Notes: generated by a model not told the origin, from the sequence alone. DNA of 64,000 nt from Micromonospora kangleipakensis (GCF_004217615.1 NZ_SHLD01000001.1:5456001-5520000); one strand, 5' to 3'. Numbered from the stretch's first letter, positions 1 through 8,467 are shown. Made by a program: numbers and translations.

Positions 1-743
1 CGTACCCGCAGGGCGGAGTCGGTGGCGACGGTGCCGGCGACCACCCGGTCTCCGACGGCGCGCGACACCGGCCGGGACTCCCCCGTGATCATCGACTCGT
101 CCAGTGCGGCGGCGCCGTCGACGATGCGGCCGTCGGCGGGGACGCGGCCGCCGGAGCGGACCAGCACCACGTCACCGACCCGCAGCTCGGCGACCGGCAC
201 CCGCCGGACCTCGCCGTCGTCGACCCGTTCCGCGTCGTCGGGGAGCAGGGCCGCGAGGGCGGCCAGGGCGCCCTGCGCCTGACCGATCGCCTTCATCTCC
301 TGCCAGTGCCCCAGCAGCATGATGGTCACCAGCGCCGCCAGCTCCCACCAGAAGTCCAGGTCGAAGGCGCCCAGGCTGGTGGCGACGGAGGCGGCGTACG
401 CCACCACGAGCGCCACCGAGATCAGCAGCATCATGCCGGGCGTGCGGGCCCGCACCTCCCGGACGCCGCCGACGAGGAACGGCCAGCCGCCGTAGCAGAA
501 GACCACCGAACCGAGGACCGGGCCGACCCACCTGATGCCCGGGAAGTCGATCGAGTAGTCGAACCACTCCATCACCATGTGGCTGGTGGCCACGATCGGC
601 AGCGTCAACGCCAGGCTCAGCCAGAACTTGCGCCGGAACTGCTCGGGGTCGTGCCCCGCGTGCTTGTCGTGCCCGCCGCCGTGGCCGTGGTGCCCGCCCC
701 TCACCGCGTCCTGGTGCGCGGGCGGCTGGTGTTCCTGTTCCAT
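1..743 (-). CDS. Copper-translocating P1B-type ATPase (CopB-like), 3' end outside window
   Basis: This is an integral-membrane ATPase that exports copper, and only its first ~247 residues are inside the window. The ATG at 743 opens a histidine-rich N-terminus (HHGHGGGHDKHAGH), the metal-binding tail typical of CopB-like pumps. Hydrophobic helices follow, then the actuator-domain motif TGES in the context DESMITGESRP. The phosphorylation (DKTG) and CPC/CPH motifs would lie beyond base 1, so Cu(I) and Cu(II) specificity cannot be separated here. Two CsoR-like palindromes lie just upstream, and a multicopper oxidase relic lies beyond them. Together they mark a copper-resistance locus. The P-type ATPase assignment is firm; the metal is inferred from the His-rich tail and the operators. 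Confidence 0.9.
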   Translation of the reverse strand, partial: MEQEHQPPAHQDAVRGGHHGHGGGHDKHAGHDPEQFRRKFWLSLALTLPIVATSHMVMEWFDYSIDFPGIRWVGPVLGSVVFCYGGWPFLVGGVREVRARTPGMMLLISVALVVAYAASVATSLGAFDLDFWWELAALVTIMLLGHWQEMKAIGQAQGALAALAALLPDDAERVDDGEVRRVPVAELRVGDVVLVRSGGRVPADGRIVDGAAALDESMITGESRPVSRAVGDRVVAGTVATDSALRV

Positions 744-768
744 CGAACTCCACCTCCACAAGCACCAT

Positions 769-785
769 ATACCCCCCAGGGGTAT
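769..785. promoter_or_regulatory. CsoR-like copper operator, site 1
   Basis: The perfect palindrome ATACCCC-CCA-GGGGTAT lies 26 bases upstream of the copper ATPase start. It has the TACCC...GGGTA form of CsoR/RcnR operators. CsoR represses copper-export genes and leaves the DNA when it binds Cu(I). Derepression of the ATPase by copper is inferred. Confidence 0.6.
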
Positions 786-803
786 GAGACAACGTTCGTG
801 GCG

Positions 804-818
804 TACCCCGGAGGGGTA
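804..818. promoter_or_regulatory. CsoR-like copper operator, site 2
   Basis: A second palindrome, TACCCC-GGA-GGGGTA, has its centre 34 bases from the centre of site 1. That is a little over three helical turns, so two repressor tetramers could sit on nearly the same face. It may also serve the former oxidase gene on the plus strand. Confidence 0.55.
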
Positions 819-947
819 GTGACCTTCGACCCCTGGGCAAGGGCCATCCTTCCGTGTCCGACCGGCCCGGACCGGAGCAACGGTCGGGAGCACGGAAGGA
901 GACGGCGATGGGAGCTCCGCGGGCGGCGTCAACCGGGATCAACCGGC

Positions 948-1057
948 GGCGTTGCGGGCGACCTGGACGCCGACAAGCCCGGGCAGTGGATGACCCACTG
1001 CCACACGCCTACCACGCCGGAACCGGCATGATGGTGGACCTCGCCTACCAGGCCTGA
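948..1057 (+). pseudogene. Relic of multicopper oxidase C-terminus
   Basis: The bases encode the last ~35 residues of a multicopper oxidase and nothing of the rest. One frame gives GDLDADKPGQWMTHCH, which is the HCH of the trinuclear/T1 copper site. The next frame continues with AYHAGTGMMVDLAYQA and a stop. The family consensus HCHNxYHxxxGMM is restored if one base is put back after the second His codon (positions ~998-1003). The gene is therefore truncated at its 5' end and frameshifted. It lies beside the copper ATPase and shares its operator region, as intact copper-resistance oxidases often do. Confidence 0.65.
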
Positions 1058-1139
1058 CCCGGCCGGCCCGGGCCCCGTCGGCGGGACACCGGCGGGCGGT
1101 CCGGGTTAGCCTCGGGGCACGGTCGGCCCGGGGAGCGGC

Positions 1140-2009
1140 ATGAGCAGCCAGACGACGGAGACGGTGATGCCCGCGGCCTTCTTCGGCCACGGCAACCCGA
1201 TGAACGCCCTCGAGGTCAACCGGTACACCACCGCGTGGCGGGACTTCGGGCGGGCGGTGCCGCGACCCCGGGCGATCCTGGTCGTCTCCGCGCACTGGTA
1301 CATCGGCGCCACCGCCGTCACGGCCATGCCGCGACCCCGCACCATCCACGACTTCTACGGCTTCCCGCGGCAACTGTTCGACCTGGAGTACCCGGCGCCG
1401 GGGCTGCCCGAGCTGGCCGAGGAGATCAGCGACGCCGTGCACCCCACCTGGGTCGGCGCCGACGTGGACTCCTGGGGCATCGACCACGGCACCTGGTCGG
1501 TGCTGACGCACGCCTTCCCCGACGCGGACGTCCCGGTGGTGCAGTTGAGCATCAACGCGTTCAAGGGGCTGGACTACCACCTGGACCTGGGGGCCCGGCT
1601 CGCGCCGCTGCGGAAGCGCGGGGTGCTGGTCGTGGCCAGCGGCAACGTGGTGCACAACCTTGGCGGGGTGGACCCGCGGCTGACCGACGAGGGCTTCGAC
1701 TGGGCGCGGCGCTTCGACGACGCGGCCCGGGAGGTCCTGCTCGGCGCGCCGACCGAGGCGGCCCGGCTGGACGGCCACCGCGACTACGACCTGGCCGTCC
1801 CGACGCCGGACCACTTCATCCCGCTGCTGTACCTGGCGGGGCTGGCCGACACCGCCGCGGGCCGCCCGGAGGTGCTGGTCGACGGGTACGCGTACGGATC
1901 GCTCTCGATGACCGCGTACACCCTGGGGCTCAGCTGCCGGCCGGCGGCGCCGGCGACCGGCGCGCCCTCGCTGCCGGCCGACGTGCCGGCGGACTCGGCG
2001 AACATCTGA
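1140..2009 (+). CDS. LigB-type extradiol dioxygenase, DODA/YgiD family
   Basis: This 289-aa cytosolic protein belongs to the 4,5-DOPA extradiol dioxygenase (YgiD-like) branch of class III ring-cleaving dioxygenases. Putative metal ligands are visible: His17 in FFGHGNPMNAL, His52 in VVSAHWY and His172 in SGNVVHNLGG. His116 in DHGTW is a further conserved active-site residue. The length matches the family (~260-290 aa). The ATG at 1140 is preceded by a GGGGAG ribosome site. It is a single-gene transcription unit as far as can be seen. The natural substrate cannot be read from sequence; family members cleave catechols, and many bacterial homologues act on DOPA only weakly. Confidence 0.88.
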   Translation: MSSQTTETVMPAAFFGHGNPMNALEVNRYTTAWRDFGRAVPRPRAILVVSAHWYIGATAVTAMPRPRTIHDFYGFPRQLFDLEYPAPGLPELAEEISDAVHPTWVGADVDSWGIDHGTWSVLTHAFPDADVPVVQLSINAFKGLDYHLDLGARLAPLRKRGVLVVASGNVVHNLGGVDPRLTDEGFDWARRFDDAAREVLLGAPTEAARLDGHRDYDLAVPTPDHFIPLLYLAGLADTAAGRPEVLVDGYAYGSLSMTAYTLGLSCRPAAPATGAPSLPADVPADSANI

Positions 2010-2208
2010 CCGCGGCCCGCACGAGCCGTCGGCGGCGGGCTTCACCGCTGCACCGGCCCGGCGCCGAGCCGGTGCAGCTCGGCCGAGACGGCCGCCGCGG
2101 CCACTGGATCGCCGGCCTGATCGGCGCAGCACGATGCCGCCGGCGACGGCACGGTGTCGACGTGTCGGAAAGCCGACCTGGCGACCCGGAGCCGGCGGGT
2201 CGCGGCGG

Positions 2209-2862
2209 TCAGCTGTCGGCGCGCCAGCGGTAGAACTCCCGGGCCGGTCCGCGCCCGGCCTCCGGGTTGTACGGGCTGATGAACGGGCTGAGCTCCGCCA
2301 TGATCTTGGCGAAGGCCGGCTTCTTGTCGTGGTTGTCCCGAGCGGCCTCGGCCTTCGACGCCTCCTGCTCCAGGAGGTGGACGTAGACGTCGTCGATCGA
2401 GTACAGCCAGCGCCCGGTGATGCCCAGCTGGACCGGCAGCGACCCGGCGTCGGACTCGGCGAAGATTCGCGCGACGTCGGGCTCGGCGCCGGGCTTGATC
2501 CGACCGACGATCACGATCAGCGTCGTCTCCGCCGGCGCCTCACCGTCCGACACCCACCGGTAGAACTCCTTCGCGACGGAGTCGGAGGGGTTCTTCCAGT
2601 ACCTCGGGTACGGCGTCACGTACGGGCCGATGGCCTCGGCGATCTGCTGGAACGCGGGCAGCCCACGGGTCTGGCCCGACACCTTGGGGTCCTGCTCGCG
2701 CTCGATGACGTGGATGTAGAGGTCCTCATGGGAGAGCAGGATCCGCCCGATCACCCCGAGGTCCTGCGGCCGGGTCGTCTTGTCGTAGTAGCCGAAGACA
2801 TCCCCGACGATGTTCTCACTGCCCGGAACCATGTGACAGACGATCACGTTTCGGAAGACCAT
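2209..2862 (-). CDS. Tandem TcmI-type polyketide cyclase (two domains)
   Basis: The 217-aa protein consists of two copies of the TcmI-type aromatic polyketide cyclase fold, each ~105 residues. Each half shows the family pattern: an IG-hydrophobic strand, a D-L/V-Y-x-H-L/V-I/L-E strand (DLYIHVIE in the first, DVYVHLLE in the second), a PAF helix, then Y-PY and EFYRW at the end. Ordinary TcmI is one domain of ~110 residues that dimerises, so this looks like a fused dimer or a gene duplication. An AGGAG site 6 bases upstream supports the ATG at 2862. It is the last gene of the tailoring operon, 63 bases after the P450. The likely role is directing cyclisation of an aromatic polyketide, but no polyketide synthase for it is in the window. 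Confidence 0.8.
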   Translation of the reverse strand: MVFRNVIVCHMVPGSENIVGDVFGYYDKTTRPQDLGVIGRILLSHEDLYIHVIEREQDPKVSGQTRGLPAFQQIAEAIGPYVTPYPRYWKNPSDSVAKEFYRWVSDGEAPAETTLIVIVGRIKPGAEPDVARIFAESDAGSLPVQLGITGRWLYSIDDVYVHLLEQEASKAEAARDNHDKKPAFAKIMAELSPFISPYNPEAGRGPAREFYRWRADS

Positions 2863-2925
2863 GACTGCTCCTCGGATGAGTTTGACGGTGACTGAGTGGA
2901 CAGTGATCCCTTGTGAGCGAACGGG

Positions 2926-4152
2926 TCAGGCGGTGAACCGGACCGGAAGCTCCAGCAGGCCACGGAACGGCGACGCCGCCGGTAGCCGGCGCAGCTCGGC
3001 GACCGGCACCCCGAGCCGCAGCTCCGGTAGCCGGCGCAGCAGCGCCCCGATGCCGATCTGCGCCTCCATCCGGGCCAGCGAGACCCCCAGGCAGTAGTGG
3101 ACGCCGTGACCGAAGCCGATGTGCGGGCCGCGCTCGCGGCAGAGGTCCAGCCGGTCCGGGTCGGCGAAGTGCGCCGGGTCGTGGTTCGCCGAATTGATCA
3201 CCACGCCGACGATGGCGCCGCGCGGGATGCTGACGCCCTGGTACTCGACGTCCTCGGTGGCGATCCTGGGGCTGGCCACCGGCAACGGGCCGTCGAACCG
3301 GAGGAGCTCCTCGATCGCCGAGGGCAGGAGCTCCGGCGAGGCGCGGAGCAGTTCGAGCTGGTCGGGATTGGTCAGCAGGGCCACCGTCGCGTTGCCGATG
3401 AAGTCCGCGGTGGTCTGGTGCCCGGCGAACAGCAACAGGAACGAGGTGGTGACGAGCTCCGGTTCGGAGAGCTTCCCGTCGTGGTCGCAGGCCTCGATCA
3501 GCGCACTGATCATGTCGTCGGCGGGGTGTGCGCGCTTGGCCTGCACCAGGTCGGCGAAGTAGTGGTGCAGCCGCAGCTGGGCCTCCTGCACGGCCGCCCG
3601 GTCCTCCTGGGGACTACGGCCGGACGACCCGGACGTCCTGATCACCTGGGTCCAGTCCAGGACCCGGTCGTGGTCGGCCTCCGGTATCCCGAGCAGTTCG
3701 CTGATCACCCTCATCGGCAGCGGGATCGCGAAGTCGTGCATCAGCTCGGACTGGCCCTGCGGGACAATCTTGTCGAGCAGGTCGTCCACGATCTGCGCCA
3801 CCCGGGGTCGCAGCGCCTCGATGCGGCGCGGCGCGAACGCCTGCGACACGATCCGGCGCAGCCTGGTGTGCTCCGGTGGGTCCGAGTTGAGCATGTTCTT
3901 GTTCAACCCCTCGGAGTTCGGCCCGAAGATCCGGAGGTAGTGCTGGTCGGGGCCGTACAGATCCTTGGAGAGCCGGGGGTCGGTCAGCGCCGCCTTGGCG
4001 TCGTCGAAGCGGGTGATCAGGTACGAGTCGAAGCGCGGCGAGCTGACCGGGCAGACGGGCTTGTCGGCCCGCAGCTGCGCGAAGGCGGGGTAGGGGTCGG
4101 CGGCGAACTCGTCGGTGTAGAGCTCCGACGCGGGTACGGCATCGTCGGTCAT
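2926..4152 (-). CDS. Cytochrome P450 monooxygenase
   Basis: A soluble class I bacterial P450 of 408 aa. Visible landmarks are the I-helix oxygen-activation motif AGHQTT (residues 243-248), the ExxR helix (EELLR, ~281-285) and the heme-ligand loop FGHGVHYCLG (347-356, with Cys354 the thiolate ligand). Electrons must come from a ferredoxin and reductase encoded elsewhere; none is adjacent. The ATG overlaps the TGA of the upstream ABM gene (ATGA), so the two are translationally coupled. The context indicates oxidation of an aromatic polyketide intermediate. The substrate cannot be assigned. Confidence 0.95.
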   Translation of the reverse strand: MTDDAVPASELYTDEFAADPYPAFAQLRADKPVCPVSSPRFDSYLITRFDDAKAALTDPRLSKDLYGPDQHYLRIFGPNSEGLNKNMLNSDPPEHTRLRRIVSQAFAPRRIEALRPRVAQIVDDLLDKIVPQGQSELMHDFAIPLPMRVISELLGIPEADHDRVLDWTQVIRTSGSSGRSPQEDRAAVQEAQLRLHHYFADLVQAKRAHPADDMISALIEACDHDGKLSEPELVTTSFLLLFAGHQTTADFIGNATVALLTNPDQLELLRASPELLPSAIEELLRFDGPLPVASPRIATEDVEYQGVSIPRGAIVGVVINSANHDPAHFADPDRLDLCRERGPHIGFGHGVHYCLGVSLARMEAQIGIGALLRRLPELRLGVPVAELRRLPAASPFRGLLELPVRFTA

Positions 4153-4469
4153 CGCAACTCCTCCGGCTCGCTCCGCACGCTGTGCAGAACCTGGTAGGTG
4201 TGCCGGTACGCGGATTCGCGAAGCTCGCGGATCATGCGCAGCAGCCGGTCGCGTTGCTCGCTGCGGCCGAAGGCGTCCAGCCGTTCGCGGTCCGCCCAGT
4301 CGCTGATGATCAGGTAGCTGCGCGGGTCGTCGGCGTCGCGGACCAGGTCCTGGTGCAGGCAGCCGTCCAGCGTGCGGATCTCCTCAGCCGCCGAGCGCCA
4401 CTCCGCCTCGAACCGTTCCTCGCAGCCCTCCCTGGTACGCATCGCGAGCACGGTCCGTACGGTCGTCAT
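4149..4469 (-). CDS. Antibiotic biosynthesis monooxygenase (ABM) domain protein
   Basis: A 106-aa single-domain protein of the ABM (dimeric alpha/beta barrel, ActVA-Orf6-like) superfamily. Family members oxidise anthrone-like aromatic polyketides without a cofactor. Features include an RTREGCEERFEAEWR amphipathic helix, a DPRSYLIISDWADRE strand-loop and a C-terminal helix. It resembles the two N-terminal ABM modules of the neighbouring FAD enzyme (shared DPRS and EWAD/DWAD motifs), which suggests origin by duplication. It overlaps both neighbours by ATGA, so the three genes are translated as one coupled unit. Confidence 0.85.
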   Translation of the reverse strand: MTTVRTVLAMRTREGCEERFEAEWRSAAEEIRTLDGCLHQDLVRDADDPRSYLIISDWADRERLDAFGRSEQRDRLLRMIRELRESAYRHTYQVLHSVRSEPEELR

Positions 4470-6742
4470 CGCACGCCTCCGAAGACCAGTTGCAGGTTCT
4501 TGCTGAGCGCGTCGGCGTCGATCGGCTGGCTGCGGAACCCGACGTGCCCGTCCGGACGAACCAGGTACAGCGCGGTGCCGGCGACTCCGTACGCGGCCCG
4601 GAACTCGCCCCCGGCGTCCCGCACCACCGGCGGGTCGAGCAGCCACGGCGCGCGGGCGTCCGGGCTGAGCAGCAGGTACACGTCGATCTGGCCGGACGTC
4701 TGCCGGCGGACGTCGGCGCACAGCTTCCCCACCGCGGCCAGGGTCCCCTCGTCGGCCGAGCCGTCCGCGTAGACCAGCAACGTGTGCCTGGTGCCGCGGG
4801 TCAGGTCGTGCAGCCGCAGCGGATGCCCGACGCCCCGTCGCTGCAGGCCGCCGACGTCGGGAGCGCGGTCGCCGGGCCCGGGACCGGCCCGCAGGGCGTC
4901 GGGAGCGGAGAGCGACTCGCCGACGAGCGGGCTGTCCGAGTAGCTGAGCAGCATCGACATCTCCTGCAGGAACTGACGCTTCAGGTCGTTGCGGTCCAGC
5001 TCGTCGGTGAAGGCCATCCGCACCGCGCGCCCGACGATCTCCTCGCCCTCCGGGCGCCGTTCGGTCTCGTAGCTGTCCAGCAGCCCGGGCGCGGCGATCC
5101 CCCGCACCGCCAGCGCCAGCTTCCACGCCAGGTTCCAGGCGTCCTGGATCCCGGTGTTCATGCCCTGACCGCCCGCGGGCGGGTGCAGGTGCGCCGCGTC
5201 GCCGGCGACGAACACCCGGCCGGCGCCGTACCGGTCCACGATCCCGTGGCTGATCCGGAAGACCGACGACCAGCGCAGGTTCGACGCGCGGGTGCCGGCC
5301 GGGGCCAGGTGGTCGATGGCGGCCTGGATGTCGGCGAGGGTCGGTTCGGCGAGCTCCTCGCTGAACCCCGGCGGGGCGTCCTTCCCGCCGGTCTCGGCGA
5401 AGAACCGGGGCGGCGCCAGCGTCGCGATCCGGTACCGGGACTCGCCGCGCAGCGGGACGCAGACCAGCATCCCGTCCATCCGGCCGTCGGTCTCGTGCAT
5501 GAACCGGAGCAGGTGACCCTCCGGCATGTCCCAGTCCACGTCCACGTCACCGAGCATGAACAGCTGCGGGAACCGGCCCAGCCCACCCGAGAACGTCAGC
5601 CCGAGCAGCTCGCGGACCCTGCTGTGCGCGCCGTCGCAGCCGACCAGGTACTTCGCGCGTACCGTCTCCTCGCCGCCGCCGGTCGCGACGGTGGCCAGCA
5701 CGCCGTCGTCGCCCTCGGTGAACGCGATCAGCTCGGCGCCGCGTTGCGGGCGCACGCCGAGGGTGGCCAGCCGTTCGGTGAGGATGCGCTCGGTCTCGTA
5801 CTGGGGCAGGCCGAGGTGCGCGTACGGCAGTTCCGGCAGCTCCCAGCTCATCCGATGGGTCTGCACGCCGTTGACGAACACCATGTTCCCGGTGAGCCAG
5901 ATCCCGCCGTCCATCGCGTCCCGCACGATGCCCTGGTCCGCCCAGATCTCCATCGTGCGGCAGTGGATGCCGATCGCCTTGTCGGCCTGGGCGGGCGGGG
6001 TGGCCTGCTTCTCGATCACCCGGCACTCGATGCCGCGCCGGGCCAGCTCGACGGCGGCGGTCAGCCCGGTGGGCCCCGCTCCGACGATGAGTACGTCCGT
6101 TGTCGTGTGCACGTCGATCTCCTTGCCCGTACTCGGGCCTCGCCTGCTTTCGGGATGGGCCACGTCGTGGAAGAGGCGGCGCCGGATGTCGAGGAGGAAC
6201 GGCGCGATCGGCCCGGCCTCCTCCTGCGCGTGTGCCGGGTTGCCGATCCAGCGGTAGAACTCCGCCTCGCCGCGCCATTCGGCGAAGATGTGGTGGACGT
6301 CCGATCCGGGCTCGCGCAGCAGGTCCTCGCGCAGGTACCCCGGCACCTCCGCCATCCGTGCGGCGACCTCGGCGTACCCGCGCTCGAACTCCGCCAGCCG
6401 GTCGGCCGGCACGGTGAGCTCGATGTCCACGAAGATCTTCGATCCCCTGCCGTCGGGGTTGCGCATCACCCGGTAGTTCTCCGCCCCCGATGTCTCGCGG
6501 AGAGGGCGGATCGCCTCGGCGAAGCGCGCGGCCACCGGTCCGTTCTCGTAGTCGTGCAGCGCGGACTCGTCGGCCCACTCGGTGACGACGACGAACGAGC
6601 GCGGATCGTTGGCGTCGAGCAGCAGCTCCCGCCGGAGGCTGCCGGCGAGCCGGCTGAGCTGACCGGCGGCCGTTCGCCAGGCGGATTCGACGGCGGATTC
6701 GCACCCCGGGCGCACCCGTAGCCGGGCCATCGCCCTGATCAT
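4466..6742 (-). CDS. Fusion of two ABM domains with FAD-dependent aromatic hydroxylase
   Basis: A 758-aa multidomain oxygenase. Residues ~1-97 and ~100-200 are two ABM-type domains (EWADESALHDYE in the first, HHIFAEWRGEAEFYRW in the second). From ~213 comes a PheA/TfdB-type flavoprotein hydroxylase with the FAD Rossmann motif GAGPTG (221-226), the DG motif GCDGAHSRVR and the GD motif VAGDAAHLHPPAGGQG. A thioredoxin-like tail (~630-758) ends the protein. Such flavoenzymes hydroxylate or rearrange aromatic polyketides with NAD(P)H and O2. The fused ABM pair could do a second, cofactor-free oxidation. Standalone flavin hydroxylases are ~500-550 aa. It overlaps its upstream and downstream genes by ATGA. 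Confidence 0.88.
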   Translation of the reverse strand: MIRAMARLRVRPGCESAVESAWRTAAGQLSRLAGSLRRELLLDANDPRSFVVVTEWADESALHDYENGPVAARFAEAIRPLRETSGAENYRVMRNPDGRGSKIFVDIELTVPADRLAEFERGYAEVAARMAEVPGYLREDLLREPGSDVHHIFAEWRGEAEFYRWIGNPAHAQEEAGPIAPFLLDIRRRLFHDVAHPESRRGPSTGKEIDVHTTTDVLIVGAGPTGLTAAVELARRGIECRVIEKQATPPAQADKAIGIHCRTMEIWADQGIVRDAMDGGIWLTGNMVFVNGVQTHRMSWELPELPYAHLGLPQYETERILTERLATLGVRPQRGAELIAFTEGDDGVLATVATGGGEETVRAKYLVGCDGAHSRVRELLGLTFSGGLGRFPQLFMLGDVDVDWDMPEGHLLRFMHETDGRMDGMLVCVPLRGESRYRIATLAPPRFFAETGGKDAPPGFSEELAEPTLADIQAAIDHLAPAGTRASNLRWSSVFRISHGIVDRYGAGRVFVAGDAAHLHPPAGGQGMNTGIQDAWNLAWKLALAVRGIAAPGLLDSYETERRPEGEEIVGRAVRMAFTDELDRNDLKRQFLQEMSMLLSYSDSPLVGESLSAPDALRAGPGPGDRAPDVGGLQRRGVGHPLRLHDLTRGTRHTLLVYADGSADEGTLAAVGKLCADVRRQTSGQIDVYLLLSPDARAPWLLDPPVVRDAGGEFRAAYGVAGTALYLVRPDGHVGFRSQPIDADALSKNLQLVFGGVR

Positions 6743-6873
6743 GAATTCTCCTTGGATCGCCTGCGGGAGACGATCGGGCTGATGACCCCGCCGTAGCCGC
6801 GCGCACTGACCAGGAAGACGTCGACAGCCATCCGGCAGGACTCGCGTACGACGAGCAGCAGTTTGCGGATCAT
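6739..6873 (-). CDS. 44-aa basic small protein leading the tailoring operon
   Basis: A short gene of unrecognised family. The ATG at 6873 has a strong GGAAGGAG ribosome site 7 bases upstream, and its TGA overlaps the start of the FAD hydroxylase (ATGA). Those two facts are why it is called as real. The product starts MIRKLLLVVRESCR and ends with a basic stretch SRRRSKENS. The middle is hydrophobic (VDVFLVSARGYGGV), so an amphipathic membrane-associated peptide is possible. A leader whose only job is coupling translation is an alternative. No function can be assigned. Confidence 0.55.
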   Translation of the reverse strand: MIRKLLLVVRESCRMAVDVFLVSARGYGGVISPIVSRRRSKENS

Positions 6874-7207
6874 CACGGATCTCCTTCCTGATCCCCGCGG
6901 AGGTTCTTCCTCCTTGGGCGGCAAGGGCTCCACCGGTGCCGCCCGGACCACGACGACGTCGTGCTGCGACCCTGCCGGACGACGCGTCACGCCGCCGTCA
7001 CCGGCGACCGGTGTCGAGTCCACGGCCGTTGACGCCGCAGGGACGGGCCGCGGCACAGTGGAGCCCCGCGACAACGCGTCGACCATTGTCATTTTCGGCA
7101 GCGGGGCGACCGCGTCCTGTGAGGACACTCGGTGGCCAGCCACCAGCGGCTCCGGCGGCGCCGACAGGCGGGGCGGGCCGGGATCGTCCGCGACGGACCG
7201 GGCGCCG
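6874..7207. other. Intergenic region upstream of tailoring operon
   Basis: No gene is supported in these 334 bases. As the space between the SARP gene and the first tailoring gene, both on the minus strand, it should hold the operon promoter. A 10-base palindrome ACGACGTCGT lies near 6955. No clear heptameric SARP repeats were found by eye. Confidence 0.4.
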
Positions 7208-7969
7208 CTACGCCGGCGCGAGCACGTCGCTGATCAGCGCGCACATCGCCGCGGACGGTTCGAGCTGCAGCTCGCGCAGCAGTAGATCGCGGTAGGCCAG
7301 GAAGGCGTGCAGCGCCTCGTACGCGTTGCCTTCCCCCAGGTGCGTCGCGACCACCAGCTGGTGCGGCGCCTCGCGCAGCGGATCGGCCGCCATCGCCTCG
7401 AGCGCGGCCTGCAACGCCTCGCCGTGCTCACCGGCGCGCAGGTGGGCCCGGGCCAGCTCGTCGAGCAGGTGCAGCCGCAACCGTCTGAGCCGTTCCCGCT
7501 CGACCAGCACCCAGTCGTCGTACCAGCCGGGCAGCAGGTCGTGACGCCCGGCGGCGAGGACCGCCGCCGCCGGGCGCGGGTCACCGCCCTGGCTCACCCG
7601 GGCGGCGACCCTGGCCAGCTCGTCGACGTCCAGGTCGACCACCGGGTGCAGCCGGACGGTGTCGCCGACGGTGACCACCGGGCAGATCGGATCCCGGCGC
7701 AGCCGCCACAGCGCCGTGCGCAACGAGGAGAGCGCGCGCTCCTCCGAAACCTCCGGCCACAGCAGGGCCGCCAGCTGGGTACGGTTGGCCCCCGGGCGCA
7801 GGCCGATCAGGGCGATGCTGCGTTGCAGGCCGCGCGGCACCACCACGGTCCGCCCGCCGTGCAGCAGCCGGAAGCCGCCGAGCAGCAGGAGGCGGATCCT
7901 CGGCTGGACGTCGGACACCGACCGTGGTCGGGTGCTGCCTGTCGCGGACAACCTCTCCTCAGCGGTCAC
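7208..7969 (-). CDS. SARP-type transcriptional activator (winged helix + BTAD)
   Basis: A ~253-aa regulator of the Streptomyces antibiotic regulatory protein type. Residues ~20-95 form an OmpR-like winged helix (RIRLLLLGGFRLLHGG start; SSLRTALWRLRR recognition helix). Residues ~105-250 are the alpha-helical bacterial transcriptional activator domain (ARAHLRAGEHGEALQAA; AYEALHAFLAYRDLL). There is no ATPase extension, so it is a small SARP. Two GTG starts are possible, at 7987 and 7969; the second has a G-rich site 6 bases upstream and was chosen. It faces the same way as the aromatic tailoring operon that follows, and is the obvious candidate for its activator. Confidence 0.85.
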   Translation of the reverse strand: MTAEERLSATGSTRPRSVSDVQPRIRLLLLGGFRLLHGGRTVVVPRGLQRSIALIGLRPGANRTQLAALLWPEVSEERALSSLRTALWRLRRDPICPVVTVGDTVRLHPVVDLDVDELARVAARVSQGGDPRPAAAVLAAGRHDLLPGWYDDWVLVERERLRRLRLHLLDELARAHLRAGEHGEALQAALEAMAADPLREAPHQLVVATHLGEGNAYEALHAFLAYRDLLLRELQLEPSAAMCALISDVLAPA

Positions 7970-8467
7970 GATCGAACCCCCCTGCACCGGGACCCTGGTC
8001 GGCGAGAGCCGCCCTGGCGGAGTGGCCGGTCCACGACGCCACTGTCGGGCGGCCCGCTGGCGCCCTGACCGCGAACGACATCGCGCCGAGGATGACGAAC
8101 GCCGTCATCGTCACCACACCGCGTCGATGCGCGGTCGGCCGTCCGACCGCCGCCCGGACCGATGAGATGGGGCTTGAGCTGCCCGAGGTCCGCTCGCCTC
8201 AGCTGGGAGTCTGCGGGATCGGCGTCACTCCAGCGTCATCGTGCGCCGACATCCGTGCGCTTCCGGTGACGGTCCCTTGACGCCCGCCGCCGCCCTCGTC
8301 CCGCCGCCGGACTCGGGTCGCCCTCCGCGAAGTTCGTACTGGAGACAGCGGTTTCAGGGTGGTTGTCCAGGTACTGCCGATCCCTGGACAGGCCCTGCAT
8401 GGATCTCCGCGCTCGGCGGCGGCAGGCTTGCCCAGCCGAGCGGAACGTACTGACCAGGGGGTTTGTT
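7970..8467. other. Divergent intergenic region (SARP / SDR)
   Basis: About 500 bases between divergent genes. Codon bias does not support a gene on either strand. A TTGACG hexamer at 8277 could be a -35 element for the SDR gene, but no convincing -10 partner was seen. Confidence 0.35.

Noticed and set aside
8083..8453. Small plus-strand open frames in the divergent region before the SDR gene
   Set aside because: Poor codon bias, no ribosome sites and no motif.
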